Shown one piece after another: positions 1 to 8,051 of a stretch of 51,084 bases of DNA; position 1 is the stretch's first letter, and the number at the start of each line of letters is the position of its first letter. The notes under the pieces are model-generated. The model made no database searches, was not told the DNA's origin, and saw only the letters and a program-made list of their open reading frames with translations. Both the position numbers and the translations under genes were made by a program. The stretch comes from Actinomycetota bacterium (GTDB lineage: Bacteria; Actinomycetota; Aquicultoria; Subteraquimicrobiales; UBA9087), in the NCBI GenBank assembly GCA_030019215.1, contig JASEEZ010000013.1, forward strand, positions 1-51,084. The letters run 5' to 3'.

Positions 1-325
1 GCTTGGCGGGACTTTCACCCGCTAGTCCCCTTAGCTGCAGGGCACACATTCCTAAATCCTAAACAAGCACAAAATTCAAAGCACAAATTTCAAAACATTG
101 TTTAGAATTTCAAGAATTTGGATTTTGAATTTGTCCTTCGAGGCTTCGACTGAGCTCACCTTTCGACAGGCTCAGGATGGTGAGCTTTGTCGAACCATTT
201 AGAATTTAGTGCTTTGGATTTAGAATTTCTACTCTCTGACCACTGATTCTTCGTCCTTCGCCCTTCGTCTCTCGTCCCTTGACCCTTGACACTGGGTCCC
301 TGGCCCCGCCGATGGCGGGGTTCCA
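1..325. repeat. Intergenic, repeat-rich sequence
   Basis: No gene is seen here. About 137-200 holds two partly inverted copies of the word CTTCGAC..GCTCAGGA that recurs through the window. About 240-300 is a run of near-identical words (TTCGTCC, CCTTCGCCC, CCCTTGACC), matched by a similar run near 31980-32040. A short hairpin, CCCCGCCGATGGCGGGG, lies at 303-319 just past the RNase H stop and could help end transcription, although no T-run follows it. Confidence 0.6.
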
Positions 326-820
326 CTAGAACAAGCTTTCCTGTTCCGGGATGCCCTCCAGCCTTTTTTGTGACTTCCCACCAGCCAGATAGTCATCGAT
401 GGCCTTATTGGCCAGCTCATCGGCCTCAGCATTTTTCTCCCTGGAAATGTGGGAGATGTTCGCCTCCTTAAACCGGCCAAGAAGCGTCTTGACCCGACTG
501 AAGAAGACCTTGAGATTTTGATTCTTGACCCTATACGCACCCTCGAGCTGACGCACCAAAAGCTCACTGTCCGAGCGTATCTCGATCAAGTCCGCACCCC
601 CAGGAATCTTTAGCACCCGCTCCAGACCATAAATGAGCGCCGAATATTCAGCAATGTTGTTAGTGGTCTCCCCGATATACTCACTAAAACTCTGAATCCT
701 CTCGCCACTAGCCCCAAAAAGAACACCACCAATTCCAGCAGGACCCGGATTACCTCTCGCCGCGCCATCAATATATAGAATCACCTTTTCTCCACCACCG
801 GGGGCAATGTTCCTTTCCAT
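326..820 (-). CDS. rnhA: Ribonuclease HI family protein
   Basis: It should cleave the RNA strand of RNA:DNA hybrids during replication and repair in the cytoplasm. The 164-residue protein has the RNase H fold signature YIDGAARGNPGP near the N-terminus. Acidic residues D18, E58 (in NNIAEY), D84 (in IRSDSE) and D134 (in NAEADELA) fit the catalytic set. I chose the ATG at 820 because it overlaps the stop of the upstream zinc-ribbon gene as TGATG, which suggests translational coupling; an in-frame extension to 835 is possible. The pair zinc-ribbon protein then RNase H is a common actinobacterial arrangement. It lacks the C-terminal phosphatase domain fused to RNase H in mycobacteria. Confidence 0.9.
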   Translation of the reverse strand: MERNIAPGGGEKVILYIDGAARGNPGPAGIGGVLFGASGERIQSFSEYIGETTNNIAEYSALIYGLERVLKIPGGADLIEIRSDSELLVRQLEGAYRVKNQNLKVFFSRVKTLLGRFKEANISHISREKNAEADELANKAIDDYLAGGKSQKRLEGIPEQESLF

Positions 821-1539
821 CACCTTCCCCACCATCTAACAATTATCCTTCGGCAATGAGAGCATCTCCAAAGCTTATTGGAGTGTATCATTTTGTCCAC
901 TTCTTCGGCGGGAAGCTCCGTCCTGCATCCCTGACAAATACCTTCCTCGACTCCAACAACCACCACGCCGCCGATCTTCCCCCGCAACTTTCCATAAAGC
1001 TCAAGGAGTTGGTCGGAGATTCCCGATATGGTCCCTTCCCTCTCACGATTAAGTTCCGTTAACTTTGTCTCGATCTCAGCTAGGACCTCTTTGTGCTCCT
1101 TCTCCGCTTTGCCCTCTTCCGTCCGCAGTGACTCAACTTGATCCGATAGGTCTTTCACTTCTCCCGTTAAATTTTCCACCAAATCGAGCTGTTCAAGCAA
1201 GTCCGTCTCTAACTCATCCTTGTGTTTGCAAAGGGCCCGAACCTCCTCTTGAAGATTGAGGAGCTCTTTCGGATCCCTGATCGCCCCCCCGTAGAGTTTC
1301 TTCTCTTCGTTCTTTATCTTGGCAGACAGGAGCTCCAGTTCCCCTTCAAGCTTTTTCTGCTTCAAACTCTCTTCTTTGAGACGATTTTCCTTCTCCCCTA
1401 AAATTCCTTTGAGATTCGCGAGATCGGTTCTCAAAAGCTCAAGCCGCTCCGTTTCGGGAAGATTTGCCTTCCTCTCCCCGAGTTCATCGAAGAGGGAGTC
1501 GATACTTTGGATCTTCTCTAAAAGTTTAAACTCATCCAT
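820..1539 (-). CDS. Coiled-coil C4-type zinc-ribbon protein (COG1579 family)
   Basis: The 239-residue protein is mostly a long charged coiled coil (about residues 5-170, rich in E, K and L). It ends in a zinc ribbon with two Cys pairs, CQGC and CSHC, about 25 residues apart. The family is conserved next to RNase H genes, and a nucleic-acid-related role is usually assumed but not firmly established. The ATG at 1539 directly follows an in-frame TTG at 1542, with a weak GAGGG ribosome site upstream. It is coupled to the RNase H gene by a TGATG overlap. A molecular function cannot be read from the sequence. Confidence 0.85.
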   Translation of the reverse strand: MDEFKLLEKIQSIDSLFDELGERKANLPETERLELLRTDLANLKGILGEKENRLKEESLKQKKLEGELELLSAKIKNEEKKLYGGAIRDPKELLNLQEEVRALCKHKDELETDLLEQLDLVENLTGEVKDLSDQVESLRTEEGKAEKEHKEVLAEIETKLTELNREREGTISGISDQLLELYGKLRGKIGGVVVVGVEEGICQGCRTELPAEEVDKMIHSNKLWRCSHCRRIIVRWWGR

Positions 1540-1615
1540 CAAGTTTGCCCTCGCAAGGATTTACATCATTTTATTTTACCTATATTAGCATTAAAAAAGA
1601 GGCCGTCCAATGAAC

Positions 1616-1651
1616 GACAAATGCCCCCGATGTCCATCGGGGGCATTTGTC
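1616..1651. terminator. Perfect hairpin downstream of the pilus ATPase gene
   Basis: A 17-bp perfect inverted repeat with a 2-nt loop has the core GCCCCCGATG/CATCGGGGGC. It lies just past the 3' end of the PilB-like gene and upstream of the zinc-ribbon gene, so it can act as a terminator or processing hairpin. The CCCCGAT/ATCGGGG core is one copy of a hairpin family also found at 4570, 23199 and 23486. No clear T-tract follows, so termination is inferred. Confidence 0.6.
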
Positions 1652-1677
1652 TCCTTACCCCGTCTCATTGATAACCG

Positions 1678-3339
1678 CTATACAACTACTCTCAACACCT
1701 CTTCAATAGAGGTCTTTCCCTCCTTTACCTTCTCCAGACCATTTTCGCGAAGCGTTCGCATCCCTTCCCGAATGGCCACCTTCTTAATTTCCTCGGACGA
1801 TCTTTTTTCCACACAAATCCTTCCCACCTCATCACTCACCAACATAAGCTCGTAGATGCCTATCCTTCCCTTATACCCCGTATTCAGGCACTTGCGGCAT
1901 CCCTTTGCCCTGTAAATGACCAAATCCCCCTTACAATCAGGGAAGTTTTCCCTTAAAATCTCATCAGAGGGCTTGTAGGCCTCCTTGCACTCCTCGCAGA
2001 GCCTCCGGGCCAGCCTCTGCGCCAGAACGCAATCTATGGCTGAGGAAACGAGGAATGGCTCCACACCCATTTCAATGAGCCTCGTCAAGGCACTCGAGGC
2101 ATCGTTCGTGTGAAGAGTAGATAAAACGAGGTGCCCGGTCAGGGCGGATTCCACGGCGATCTGCGCCGTCTCCAGATCCCTGATCTCACCGATCATTATG
2201 ATATCCGGATCACAACGGACAATCGATCTCAGCCCATTGGCGAAAGTAAGACCGATCCTGGGATTGGCCTGAACCTGGACTATCCCGGGCAATCTATACT
2301 CCACGGGATCCTCCACCGTGATTATCTTCTTTTCCGGAGAGCTGAGGATATTCAGGGTGGCGTAAAGGGTGGTTGATTTTCCTGAACCGGTAGGACCAGT
2401 GACAAGGATGGCACCATAGGGCTTACTGTAGACCAACTCAAATTTCTTGAGCACATCAGCGCCAAACCCCAATTCCTCAAGCTTGAAGATAGCCTGGCTC
2501 TTGTCCAGGATCCTGATGGTTATATTTTCCCCATAGATTCCCGGAAGGGTGGCCACCCTCAGATCCACCTCTTTTTCCCTAACGTTTAAACCGCATCTTC
2601 CGTCTTGGGGAAGACGGTGCTCGGTTATGTCAAGTTCACTCATTATCTTAAGGCGGGACAAAAGTCCGGGTTGAAGCTTCTTCGGAATGCTCATCACGTT
2701 ATGAAGGACTCCGTCAACCCTATACCGAACCTTGAAATCCTTTTCCTGCGGCTCTATGTGAATATCGCTGGCTTCCTGAGTGACCGCCTCGGAGATAATC
2801 TGATCGGCCAGCTTGACGATGGGCGCCTCCTCGGTCACCTTTTTCAGCTTCTGCACCGCGACCTCTTCTACCTCAGCCGCCGCCGATTCGGCCGCTTTTT
2901 CCACCGAAAGAAGAAGATAACGATTGATCGCATTTACTATCTCGGATTCGGTGCACACAACAGGTTTTATTTCATAGCCCGTGATAACCCGCAGGTCATC
3001 TACGGCATGAACATCGAGAGGATTTGCCATGGCTAAAACTAGCTTTCCTTTGTCGTAGCCGATGGGAATTGCCATGTGCCGGCGAGCGACTCTTTCGGAA
3101 ATCAATGTCGCCGCCCTGGGATCAACTTGATACTCGCTCAGGCTGATCACAGGAAGATTCTTTTGAGCCGCCAGAGCCTTGGCCAACTGTTCCTCCGTGA
3201 TGATTTTCTGCTCGATCAGTATTTTTCCCAGAGGCCGACCGCTTCCCCGCTGAACCTTTAAGGCCTCGATCAACTGCTCCTCGGTTATCAGATGCTCGCG
3301 AAGGAGTATGTCCCCTATTCTCTCATGCGACCAGTCCAT
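1678..3339 (-). CDS. pilB: Type IV pilus / type II secretion assembly ATPase (PilB/GspE family)
   Basis: This hexameric cytoplasmic ATPase would power pilus extension or type II secretion. The 553-residue protein has the expected order: an N-terminal MshEN-type domain (about 1-150), then the secretion ATPase. Walker A GPTGSGKS is at about 315-322. An Asp box (ITVEDPVEY), Walker B (IIMIGEIRD) and the His box (STLHTND) follow. A zinc site is made of CEEC at about 448-451 and CRKC at about 481-484. The length is typical for PilB/GspE. No pilin, PilC or PilT gene is nearby, so the gene stands alone here and which system it serves is unknown. Confidence 0.93.
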   Translation of the reverse strand: MDWSHERIGDILLREHLITEEQLIEALKVQRGSGRPLGKILIEQKIITEEQLAKALAAQKNLPVISLSEYQVDPRAATLISERVARRHMAIPIGYDKGKLVLAMANPLDVHAVDDLRVITGYEIKPVVCTESEIVNAINRYLLLSVEKAAESAAAEVEEVAVQKLKKVTEEAPIVKLADQIISEAVTQEASDIHIEPQEKDFKVRYRVDGVLHNVMSIPKKLQPGLLSRLKIMSELDITEHRLPQDGRCGLNVREKEVDLRVATLPGIYGENITIRILDKSQAIFKLEELGFGADVLKKFELVYSKPYGAILVTGPTGSGKSTTLYATLNILSSPEKKIITVEDPVEYRLPGIVQVQANPRIGLTFANGLRSIVRCDPDIIMIGEIRDLETAQIAVESALTGHLVLSTLHTNDASSALTRLIEMGVEPFLVSSAIDCVLAQRLARRLCEECKEAYKPSDEILRENFPDCKGDLVIYRAKGCRKCLNTGYKGRIGIYELMLVSDEVGRICVEKRSSEEIKKVAIREGMRTLRENGLEKVKEGKTSIEEVLRVVV

Positions 3340-3421
3340 AAAACCTCCAATCCTAGCACCAAATCACCAGTTAATATATCGTCAAAAAGAACGTCCACCT
3401 TTAAGGTCAAAACTAAAAAGC

Positions 3422-3439
3422 CCCCGCCGCTGGCGGGAT
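3422..3439. repeat. Short GC-rich hairpin
   Basis: CCCCCGCCGCTGGCGGG forms a 6-7 bp hairpin between the DUF166 pseudogene and the PilB-like gene. It has the same CCCGCC-N-GGCGGG core as the hairpins at 303, 12629 and 20304, so it belongs to a dispersed family. Confidence 0.5.
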
Positions 3440-3445
3440 CTTAGA

Positions 3446-4257
3446 CTAGACCCTCGCGATCGCTTCCTTCACAGCCTTCCGGACAGCCCCAAGATGAATG
3501 TAGCCCCCCTTGTGAAGAACGGTATCTTTCAGGGAGGAATCCATCTGCATGCTGGCGATGCAGGGATAGCTGTGCCAGTACTTGGCAACCCACTGGTCGA
3601 GCCCCTCATCGACTTTCTTCCCGACGATGTTGTGGGCAACAAAGTAAGTATTTCCGCACGGTGCACTGCGCAAGACCTCGACATCTTTTATGATGCCCCT
3701 ATTTACCTCTATCTTGAACTTGGGCTCACCTATCTTATAGTGCCGCATGAACTGATTGATATGAGAATGAGCTCTGCTCCCCTTGAGGGAGCAGAAGGGT
3801 TTGGGGGAAGCACACTCGAGTCCAAGAGCCTGACAACCCTTCTGAATCCTCATCCACGCCCAGTTGCTCAACCAATCCGGGTGCTCGCGGGGAATGATCA
3901 TCGCCTTGGCGCCAGCCTCCTTCGCTCGCTCAGGCAGAGCAAGCAAGATGTCCTCATGAACATTGATGGCAATCATCACATCATGTTCAGGTAACTTATC
4001 CGGAAGATGCCTTTGGGGCTCATCAACGTAGTAGAGAAGCTCGGGGGGGAGTTTCAAAATGCCCGCGATGTCGGAGGAATAATCCAGATCATAAGCCAAA
4101 CGGCACCGCACGCCGCTCCACACCCCGTGCACAGCTCCGGATCGTCTCTGAGATGCTGGACGAATCTCTGGGCAAAGACATCGTTAAAAATCGTGGTGAA
4201 TGGCTTTCTCTTTTTAAACTCGTATTTATCGGGACAAACTATATAAATTCTCATCAT
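3446..4257 (-). pseudogene. DUF166 (PF02593-type) protein, frameshifted
   Basis: Two minus-strand frames together make a DUF166-like protein. The 5' part starts at 4257 or 4254 (MMRIYIVCPDKYEF) and runs to the cysteine motif ELCTGCGAACG. The 3' part resumes at CRLAYDLDYSSD and continues to KEAIARV at 3446. The switch falls at about 4104-4110, and adding one base there would rejoin the frames as ...AACG-CRLAYD.... The C-terminal half keeps family features such as HSYPCIASMQMD and GGYIHLGAVRKAV. The family is common in methanogens and anaerobes; its function is not established (some entries carry a doubtful thymidylate synthase name). Both halves look otherwise intact, so this is either a very recent mutation or a sequencing error. 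Confidence 0.75.
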
Positions 4258-4350
4258 CACCACCGAGTGCAAAAAACCCACCAATGGTGGGGACACGAGA
4301 TCAACTAATCACATTTTATCGCGTAACAAAATGCGCTTTACCATAAATAG

Positions 4351-4423
4351 TGGGCGATACTGGATTTGAACCAGTGACCTCTCGGATGTGAACCGAGCAC
4401 TCTAACCGCTGAGCTAATCGCCC
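4351..4423 (-). tRNA. tRNA-Val (anticodon CAC)
   Basis: The reverse strand folds as a full cloverleaf. The acceptor is GGGCGAT/ATCGCCC, the D arm is GCTC...GAGT, the anticodon stem CTCGG/CCGAG holds loop TTCACAT (anticodon CAC), and the T arm is ACTGG-TTCAAAT-CCAGT. The discriminator is A and CCA is not encoded. It lies 31 nt downstream of the CAT-anticodon tRNA, so the two are probably cotranscribed. Confidence 0.93.
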
Positions 4424-4457
4424 ACGTAAAAATGTGGCAAGCCACATTTTTACGTGG
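4422..4457. repeat. Perfect inverted repeat between two tRNA genes
   Basis: Two 17-base arms (CCACGTAAAAATGTGGC and its complement) with a 2-nt spacer fill the whole gap between the two tRNAs. They include the last bases of the tRNA-Val acceptor and the encoded CCA of the upstream tRNA. A strong stem here could guide processing of the dimeric precursor or compete with the acceptor ends. Confidence 0.85.
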
Positions 4458-4531
4458 TGGGCCCAGTAGGATTCGAACCTACGACACGCGGATTATGAGT
4501 CCGCTGCTCTGACCAGCTGAGCTATGGGCCC
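4455..4531 (-). tRNA. tRNA with CAT anticodon (elongator Met, or Ile2)
   Basis: A full cloverleaf is seen: acceptor GGGCCCA/TGGGCCC, D arm GCTC..GAGC, anticodon stem GCGGA/TCCGC with loop CTCATAA, and T arm GTAGG-TTCGAAT-CCTAC. Discriminator A is followed by an encoded CCA. It lacks initiator features. CAT could be elongator Met or, if lysidine-modified, Ile2; the sequence alone does not separate them. Confidence 0.92.
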
Positions 4532-4534
4532 TTA

Positions 4535-4614
4535 TCCAACACTTCCACCATAGCTAAGACCTGTGACACCCCCGATATGAATCGGGGTGCTCTGACCAGC
4601 TGAGCTATGGGCCC
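4535..4614 (-). pseudogene. Decayed copy of the CAT-anticodon tRNA
   Basis: Bases 4588-4614 repeat exactly, over 27 nt, positions 1-27 of the tRNA at 4455-4531. Where the anticodon arm should follow there is a CCCCGAT-TCAT-ATCGGGG hairpin of the window's dispersed family. After it GTGTC and AGGT are recognisable, but the T arm and 3' acceptor are lost. It lies upstream of the intact gene on the same strand, so it may be carried in the precursor transcript. Confidence 0.7.
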
Positions 4615-4755
4615 GAATACTTACTCCGCAAATTTAGTCTTTAGCAAATGGGTCTGCTGCCCCTTGGGCAACAAAATTATATCTTCTCAATCTCTTCGCC
4701 GCAATTCCGCCGAAAGCGGGACCATGCCAATCTCTTTGAGTACAACTTTATTAGA

Positions 4756-5283
4756 TCAGTCTTTGGATTTTAACGCCTCGTAAATAGCCTCGTTGAACAT
4801 GGGAATGTCAGATGGTTTGCGCGAGGTGATGAGGTTTCCATCCACCACCACAGGCTCGTCCACATACTTGGCCCCGGCCAGCTTAACATCGTCCCTTATC
4901 CCCTCATAACAGGTGATGGTCCTGCCCTTTAGGGAATCGGCCGAAATGAGCATCTGGGGTCCGTGGCAAATGGCAGCCAAGGGTCTGCCCAGTTCTATGA
5001 AATCGCGGACGAAATTCACCGCCACCTTCTCCACCCTTAGATGTTCAGGCGCCGAGCCACCCGGGATGATAACCGCATCGAACTCATCGGGCCTTACCCT
5101 ATCGAAGGTCTTATCCACTTTGACCTTAGCTCGTCCATATTTGCCCCTGTAAACCGTCTTCTGGGGACCGATGTAGACAACTTCCGCTCCCTTGCCCACC
5201 AAATATTTCCTAGGCTCCGTACCCTCTTCATCTTGGAAAGCGGGACCTATTAAAAAAGCTATCCTCTTGCCCTTCAGACTCAC
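4756..5283 (-). CDS. DJ-1/PfpI family protein
   Basis: This 175-residue protein belongs to the class I glutamine-amidotransferase-like PfpI family (intracellular protease, chaperone or deglycase). The nucleophile elbow AICHGPQ carries Cys followed by His, and IIPGG comes before it as expected. The length is normal for single-domain members. The start is a GTG at 5283 with a strong AAGGGAGG ribosome site. The family acts in stress protection, which fits the Hsp20 gene next to it on the same strand; its exact substrate cannot be told. Confidence 0.88.
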   Translation of the reverse strand: MSLKGKRIAFLIGPAFQDEEGTEPRKYLVGKGAEVVYIGPQKTVYRGKYGRAKVKVDKTFDRVRPDEFDAVIIPGGSAPEHLRVEKVAVNFVRDFIELGRPLAAICHGPQMLISADSLKGRTITCYEGIRDDVKLAGAKYVDEPVVVDGNLITSRKPSDIPMFNEAIYEALKSKD

Positions 5284-5329
5284 ATTCTACCTCCCTTGAA
5301 GGCAGGAAAGTGGGGACATTACAGCAGAA

Positions 5330-5788
5330 TTACTTGACCTCAACTTTTACTCCCTTTGGCTTTGCTGCTTTGGGGAGGTGAATCTCAAGCATCCCATCCT
5401 TGAAGGTCGCCTTCACCTTCTCCGGCTGGACAGCCACGGGGAGATCAATCGATCGAGAAAAGCTGCCATAGGACCTTTCACAGCAGTAATAATCCTCGTC
5501 CTTGATCTCTTCTTCCTTCTTTGCTTCTCCCTTAATCGTCAAAGTATCCTCGGTCACCGAGATATCGACTTCTTCCTTCTCGATACCAGGCAATTCAGCT
5601 TTGATCACTATCTCATCCTTCTTATCGAACATATCGAGGGTTGGGAAGTAAGCCACCCTCGCCAACCAGCGTCTCCCCCACCAGGGACGGAATCTTCCCG
5701 GCCATTCCCCGAGTTCCTCAAACATCCTCTCGATATCCCGCCGGATGGACTCTATTTCCCCTGAAGGTCTTCTCCTAACCAGTGCCAT
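5330..5788 (-). CDS. Small heat-shock protein, Hsp20/alpha-crystallin family
   Basis: This ATP-independent holdase should bind unfolding proteins in the cytoplasm. The 152-residue protein has a Trp/Arg-rich N-terminal arm (WPGRFRPWWGRRW, about 28-40). The alpha-crystallin domain (about 47-140) includes ELPGIEKEEVDISV, the ...SYGSFSRSIDLP strand and FKDGMLEIHLPK. The start at 5788 has a GGGGGAGA ribosome site. No CIRCE or other heat-shock operator was recognised upstream. Confidence 0.93.
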   Translation of the reverse strand: MALVRRRPSGEIESIRRDIERMFEELGEWPGRFRPWWGRRWLARVAYFPTLDMFDKKDEIVIKAELPGIEKEEVDISVTEDTLTIKGEAKKEEEIKDEDYYCCERSYGSFSRSIDLPVAVQPEKVKATFKDGMLEIHLPKAAKPKGVKVEVK

Positions 5789-6028
5789 TCCATCTCCCCC
5801 CTTTCCAAAAATTTCCTAACCACACAGAAAAATCCTCTGCAGGAAAACCCCACTTCCCGCCTTTAAAATAAAAATCACCAGCAATCTGTGATCCCTGCCA
5901 GCTTACAGTGCTTTAAATTGGGCAGATCTCGTTCAAGAAATATCACGGGTTTCTAAATTTATTTTAACTCAAATCTCTCTGGGGCAACAAGAGGAGATGG
6001 CAAGTCCAGTGGAGAAAAAATCAGAAGA

Positions 6029-6691
6029 ATGAAGAGGATGATAATTTTTGATATCGATGGCACCCTGATGGATAGCAACTGGGTACACGTCGAGAAATGG
6101 CAGCAGGCCTTCGAGCAATTTGGAGTTATAATCGATCCCCTGGATATCCTGGCCCAGATCGGCAGGAGTAGCGACGATATCCTGCACCAGTTTTTGACTC
6201 CCGATCAGCTGAAGAAGATCGGGGAGAAGATACGACGGACCTACAGACTCAACTACTCCCACCAAATTCGAGAAATCAAGGAATTCCCAGGCGTAAAAGA
6301 GCTCTTTTTGGAGCTAAAGAAAAGAGGGAAGATAATCGTCCTGGCCAGCTCGGCGAGAAAGAAAGCGATCCAGCACTACATCGATTTATTGGATGTGAGT
6401 GACTTAATCGATGGATTCACCTCCACCTCGGAGGTGAAAGCAGGAAAACCCGCCCCGGATATCTTCCAGGTGGCTTTAAGGAAAGTCGGCGGTCAGTCCC
6501 AAGAAGCAGTGGTGGTGGGCGATTCCGTATGGGATATGAGGGCTGCTGTAAGGGCGGGGATCGACCCCATTGGTGTTCTATCCGGGGGCATCCCCGCAAG
6601 CCTTTTGAGAAAAGGGGGAGCTAAAGAGGTATACAGAGACATCACCGAACTCTACAAAAAACTCAATAACTCACTGATAACGGGGAATTAA
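6029..6691 (+). CDS. HAD-superfamily phosphatase (phosphoglycolate phosphatase-like)
   Basis: This 220-residue hydrolase carries motif I DIDGTLMDSN with the two Asp residues, motif II with the Ser in LASSAR, the motif III Lys in KAGKPAPD, and motif IV VGDSVWDM. A helical cap (about 18-85) puts it in subfamily I with Gph/PgmB-like enzymes. The substrate cannot be read from sequence. It is one of the few plus-strand genes and stands alone between Hsp20 and the ferredoxin. A second Met at 6038 is an alternative start. Confidence 0.88.
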   Translation: MKRMIIFDIDGTLMDSNWVHVEKWQQAFEQFGVIIDPLDILAQIGRSSDDILHQFLTPDQLKKIGEKIRRTYRLNYSHQIREIKEFPGVKELFLELKKRGKIIVLASSARKKAIQHYIDLLDVSDLIDGFTSTSEVKAGKPAPDIFQVALRKVGGQSQEAVVVGDSVWDMRAAVRAGIDPIGVLSGGIPASLLRKGGAKEVYRDITELYKKLNNSLITGN

Positions 6692-6729
6692 CGCCTAAAA
6701 ACTGTATCCTCCGAGTACAAACAGAAAAG

Positions 6730-6751
6730 GAGAGGAACTACAGTTCCTCTC
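6730..6751. terminator. Hairpin between convergent genes
   Basis: A perfect 10-bp stem GAGAGGAACT/AGTTCCTCTC with a 2-nt loop lies about 40 nt after the HAD gene stop and before the 3' end of the ferredoxin gene. It probably serves as a shared terminator, though the T-run is weak on both sides. Confidence 0.5.
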
Positions 6752-6798
6752 TGTCATCCTTGCTCGCTCTTATATTTAAAGTGGTTTAAATTTGGATG

Positions 6799-6981
6799 CT
6801 ATTCTTCGAGTATTATCGCTCCTCCAGGGCAATCCTCTACAACCCCTTCGAGATCGCAATCGCCGTAATCCTCGGAGATAACACGAGCGATGTTGTCATC
6901 TCCGATTCCAAAAACATCGGGACAGGTATCGGCACACAGCCCGCACCCGATGCAAGCCTCCTCATCAATGGTTACCTTCAT
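6799..6981 (-). CDS. Ferredoxin, single [4Fe-4S] cluster
   Basis: The 60-residue electron carrier has the cluster motif CIGCGLC with a CP pair four residues on, and a distant Cys in EDCPGGAI. The rest is very acidic. This is the small monocluster type (Thermotoga/Pyrococcus-like) rather than the 2x[4Fe-4S] clostridial type. The ATG at 6981 is preceded by AAGGAGAGG. It lies downstream of the ferritin-like gene on the same strand, and the two may act together in oxygen or iron handling. Confidence 0.9.
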   Translation of the reverse strand: MKVTIDEEACIGCGLCADTCPDVFGIGDDNIARVISEDYGDCDLEGVVEDCPGGAIILEE

Positions 6982-7074
6982 AGGCCGCCTCTCCTTTTTA
7001 AAATCATCTCCCTTGTCCTAAAGTAATCGCACTTTAGCTTCTCTCAAAACCACAGAGCATACCAAGCAAGCAGA

Positions 7075-7458
7075 TCAGGAAATTTCCTCGAGCATTCCGC
7101 TGAACTTGCTCAGATGCTCTTCCTCCTCAGACTTTATCTTAGTGAGAAGTTTCTTCAGTTTTAGGTCGTCGATGGCGACGATGTGCTCCTCATACTGCTT
7201 AACAGCCCCTTTCTCCAACTCAACATCTCGTCGAAGCATGTCCTGAACCGTGTTTCCTCCGAAGTTAAGAGGCATGTGATCTATCGCCGGCTCGCCTCCC
7301 AGATCAACAACAGCGCTAGCCAGCCACTCGACGTGTCTCATCTCATCCAGCGATATCTCCTCCGTCTCCCGGCTGATCTTGCACTCCTTGATCACCGCAA
7401 AGTGCTTGACATAGGTAAGTATCGCCTCGATCTCCCCCTTGAGATCCTCGTTTAACAT
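7075..7458 (-). CDS. Ferritin-like di-iron protein (rubrerythrin/bacterioferritin-like)
   Basis: This 127-residue all-helical protein has carboxylate/His motifs expected for a di-iron four-helix bundle: an early E with a Tyr (EIEAILTY), DEMRH near residue 42, an E-rich third helix (VELEKGAVKQYEEH) and EEEEH near the end. There is no C-terminal rubredoxin domain. It may store iron or detoxify peroxide. The neighbouring ferredoxin is a possible electron partner (inference). Confidence 0.8.
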   Translation of the reverse strand: MLNEDLKGEIEAILTYVKHFAVIKECKISRETEEISLDEMRHVEWLASAVVDLGGEPAIDHMPLNFGGNTVQDMLRRDVELEKGAVKQYEEHIVAIDDLKLKKLLTKIKSEEEEHLSKFSGMLEEIS

Positions 7459-7640
7459 CCGGATGACCTCTTAATTGCTCGCCAATGGAATCACCCCCTA
7501 ATTAACTCACCCCATTTTTTAATTCTCTCAAAGACTGAAAAGTCCTTTTGCGCTCTTCCAAATTCTCAATCTTTTGGGGAAATCCATACTCAAAAATCTG
7601 GTTTCTCAGTTCGAGCTCCCTTGCCAAGAGCGCTAGCAAC

Positions 7641-7669
7641 AAAAAAGCGCCCCCGTAAGGCGCTTTTTG
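7641..7669. terminator. A/T-flanked bidirectional hairpin
   Basis: AAAAAGCGCC and GGCGCTTTTT form a 10-bp stem with a 7-nt loop, flanked by A-runs on the left and T on the right, as in a bidirectional intrinsic terminator. It resembles the terminator hairpin after tRNA-Asn at 10441-10469, and the sequences around the two are also related. Confidence 0.7.
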
Positions 7670-7708
7670 TGGTGTGCTCCCCGTGTGGGACGCTCTTCGA
7701 ACCACAGA

Positions 7709-7827
7709 GCTTGAAATTGATGGAGAAAAATTGGATTTTCTGCTTGAAGTTGCGTAGAGCAGAGATGCTCAAAAACAAAGGTCATACCTTGAGGTTCATT
7801 GACTACCCTGAGTTGCAAATTACCTGG
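7709..7827 (+). repeat. Direct repeat R1 (left of toxin-antitoxin pair)
   Basis: About 119 bp match 8846-8963 closely. Shared strings include TTGGATTTTCTGCTTGAAGT, TTGCGTAGAG and TGAGGTTCATTGACTAC. It is bordered on the left by a terminator hairpin and a tRNA-end-like string. No coding function was recognised. Confidence 0.85.
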
Positions 7828-7996
7828 CAAAAGAACCAAGCTCACAAAATTCTGTAGTCCGTATCCTCTGTAGATGGGGGTTATTTAGATCTCCTTATGA
7901 GGAAGAGTCTTTTGCTTTCTTCCTGCAAGTTCGCAGAACAAAAGGAGAGATTTGGGCTTTATCTCAAAGATAAACAAAAATGTGATTATTAAAATG

Positions 7997-8026
7997 TTGA
8001 CAAAAACGTACGTCTGGGTGTACTTT
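7997..8026 (+). promoter_or_regulatory. Probable promoter of the Phd/PIN operon
   Basis: TTGACA at 7997-8002 is followed after 18 nt by TACTTT at 8021-8026, with an AT-rich TATATATA just beyond. Between them, ACGTACGT and GTAC...GTAC half-sites could be the antitoxin's operator (inference). Confidence 0.55.
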
Positions 8027-8051
8027 ATATATAGCAAAGGGGGTTGGTCTC

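Larger units (their letters stand above)
7459..8051. other. Intergenic start of the accessory island
   Basis: No convincing protein gene is seen over these 593 bases. The stretch holds a hairpin at 7641-7669, a degraded tRNA-3'-end-like string at about 7675-7705, direct repeat copy R1 at 7709-7827, and the promoter of the toxin-antitoxin operon at about 7997-8026. Short open frames in it run through these elements. Confidence 0.6.

Noticed and set aside
7502-7857. Overlapping short open frames on both strands around 7.5-7.86 kb
   Set aside because: They cross a terminator hairpin, a tRNA-like string and repeat R1; R2 does not keep a long frame, so coding is unlikely.
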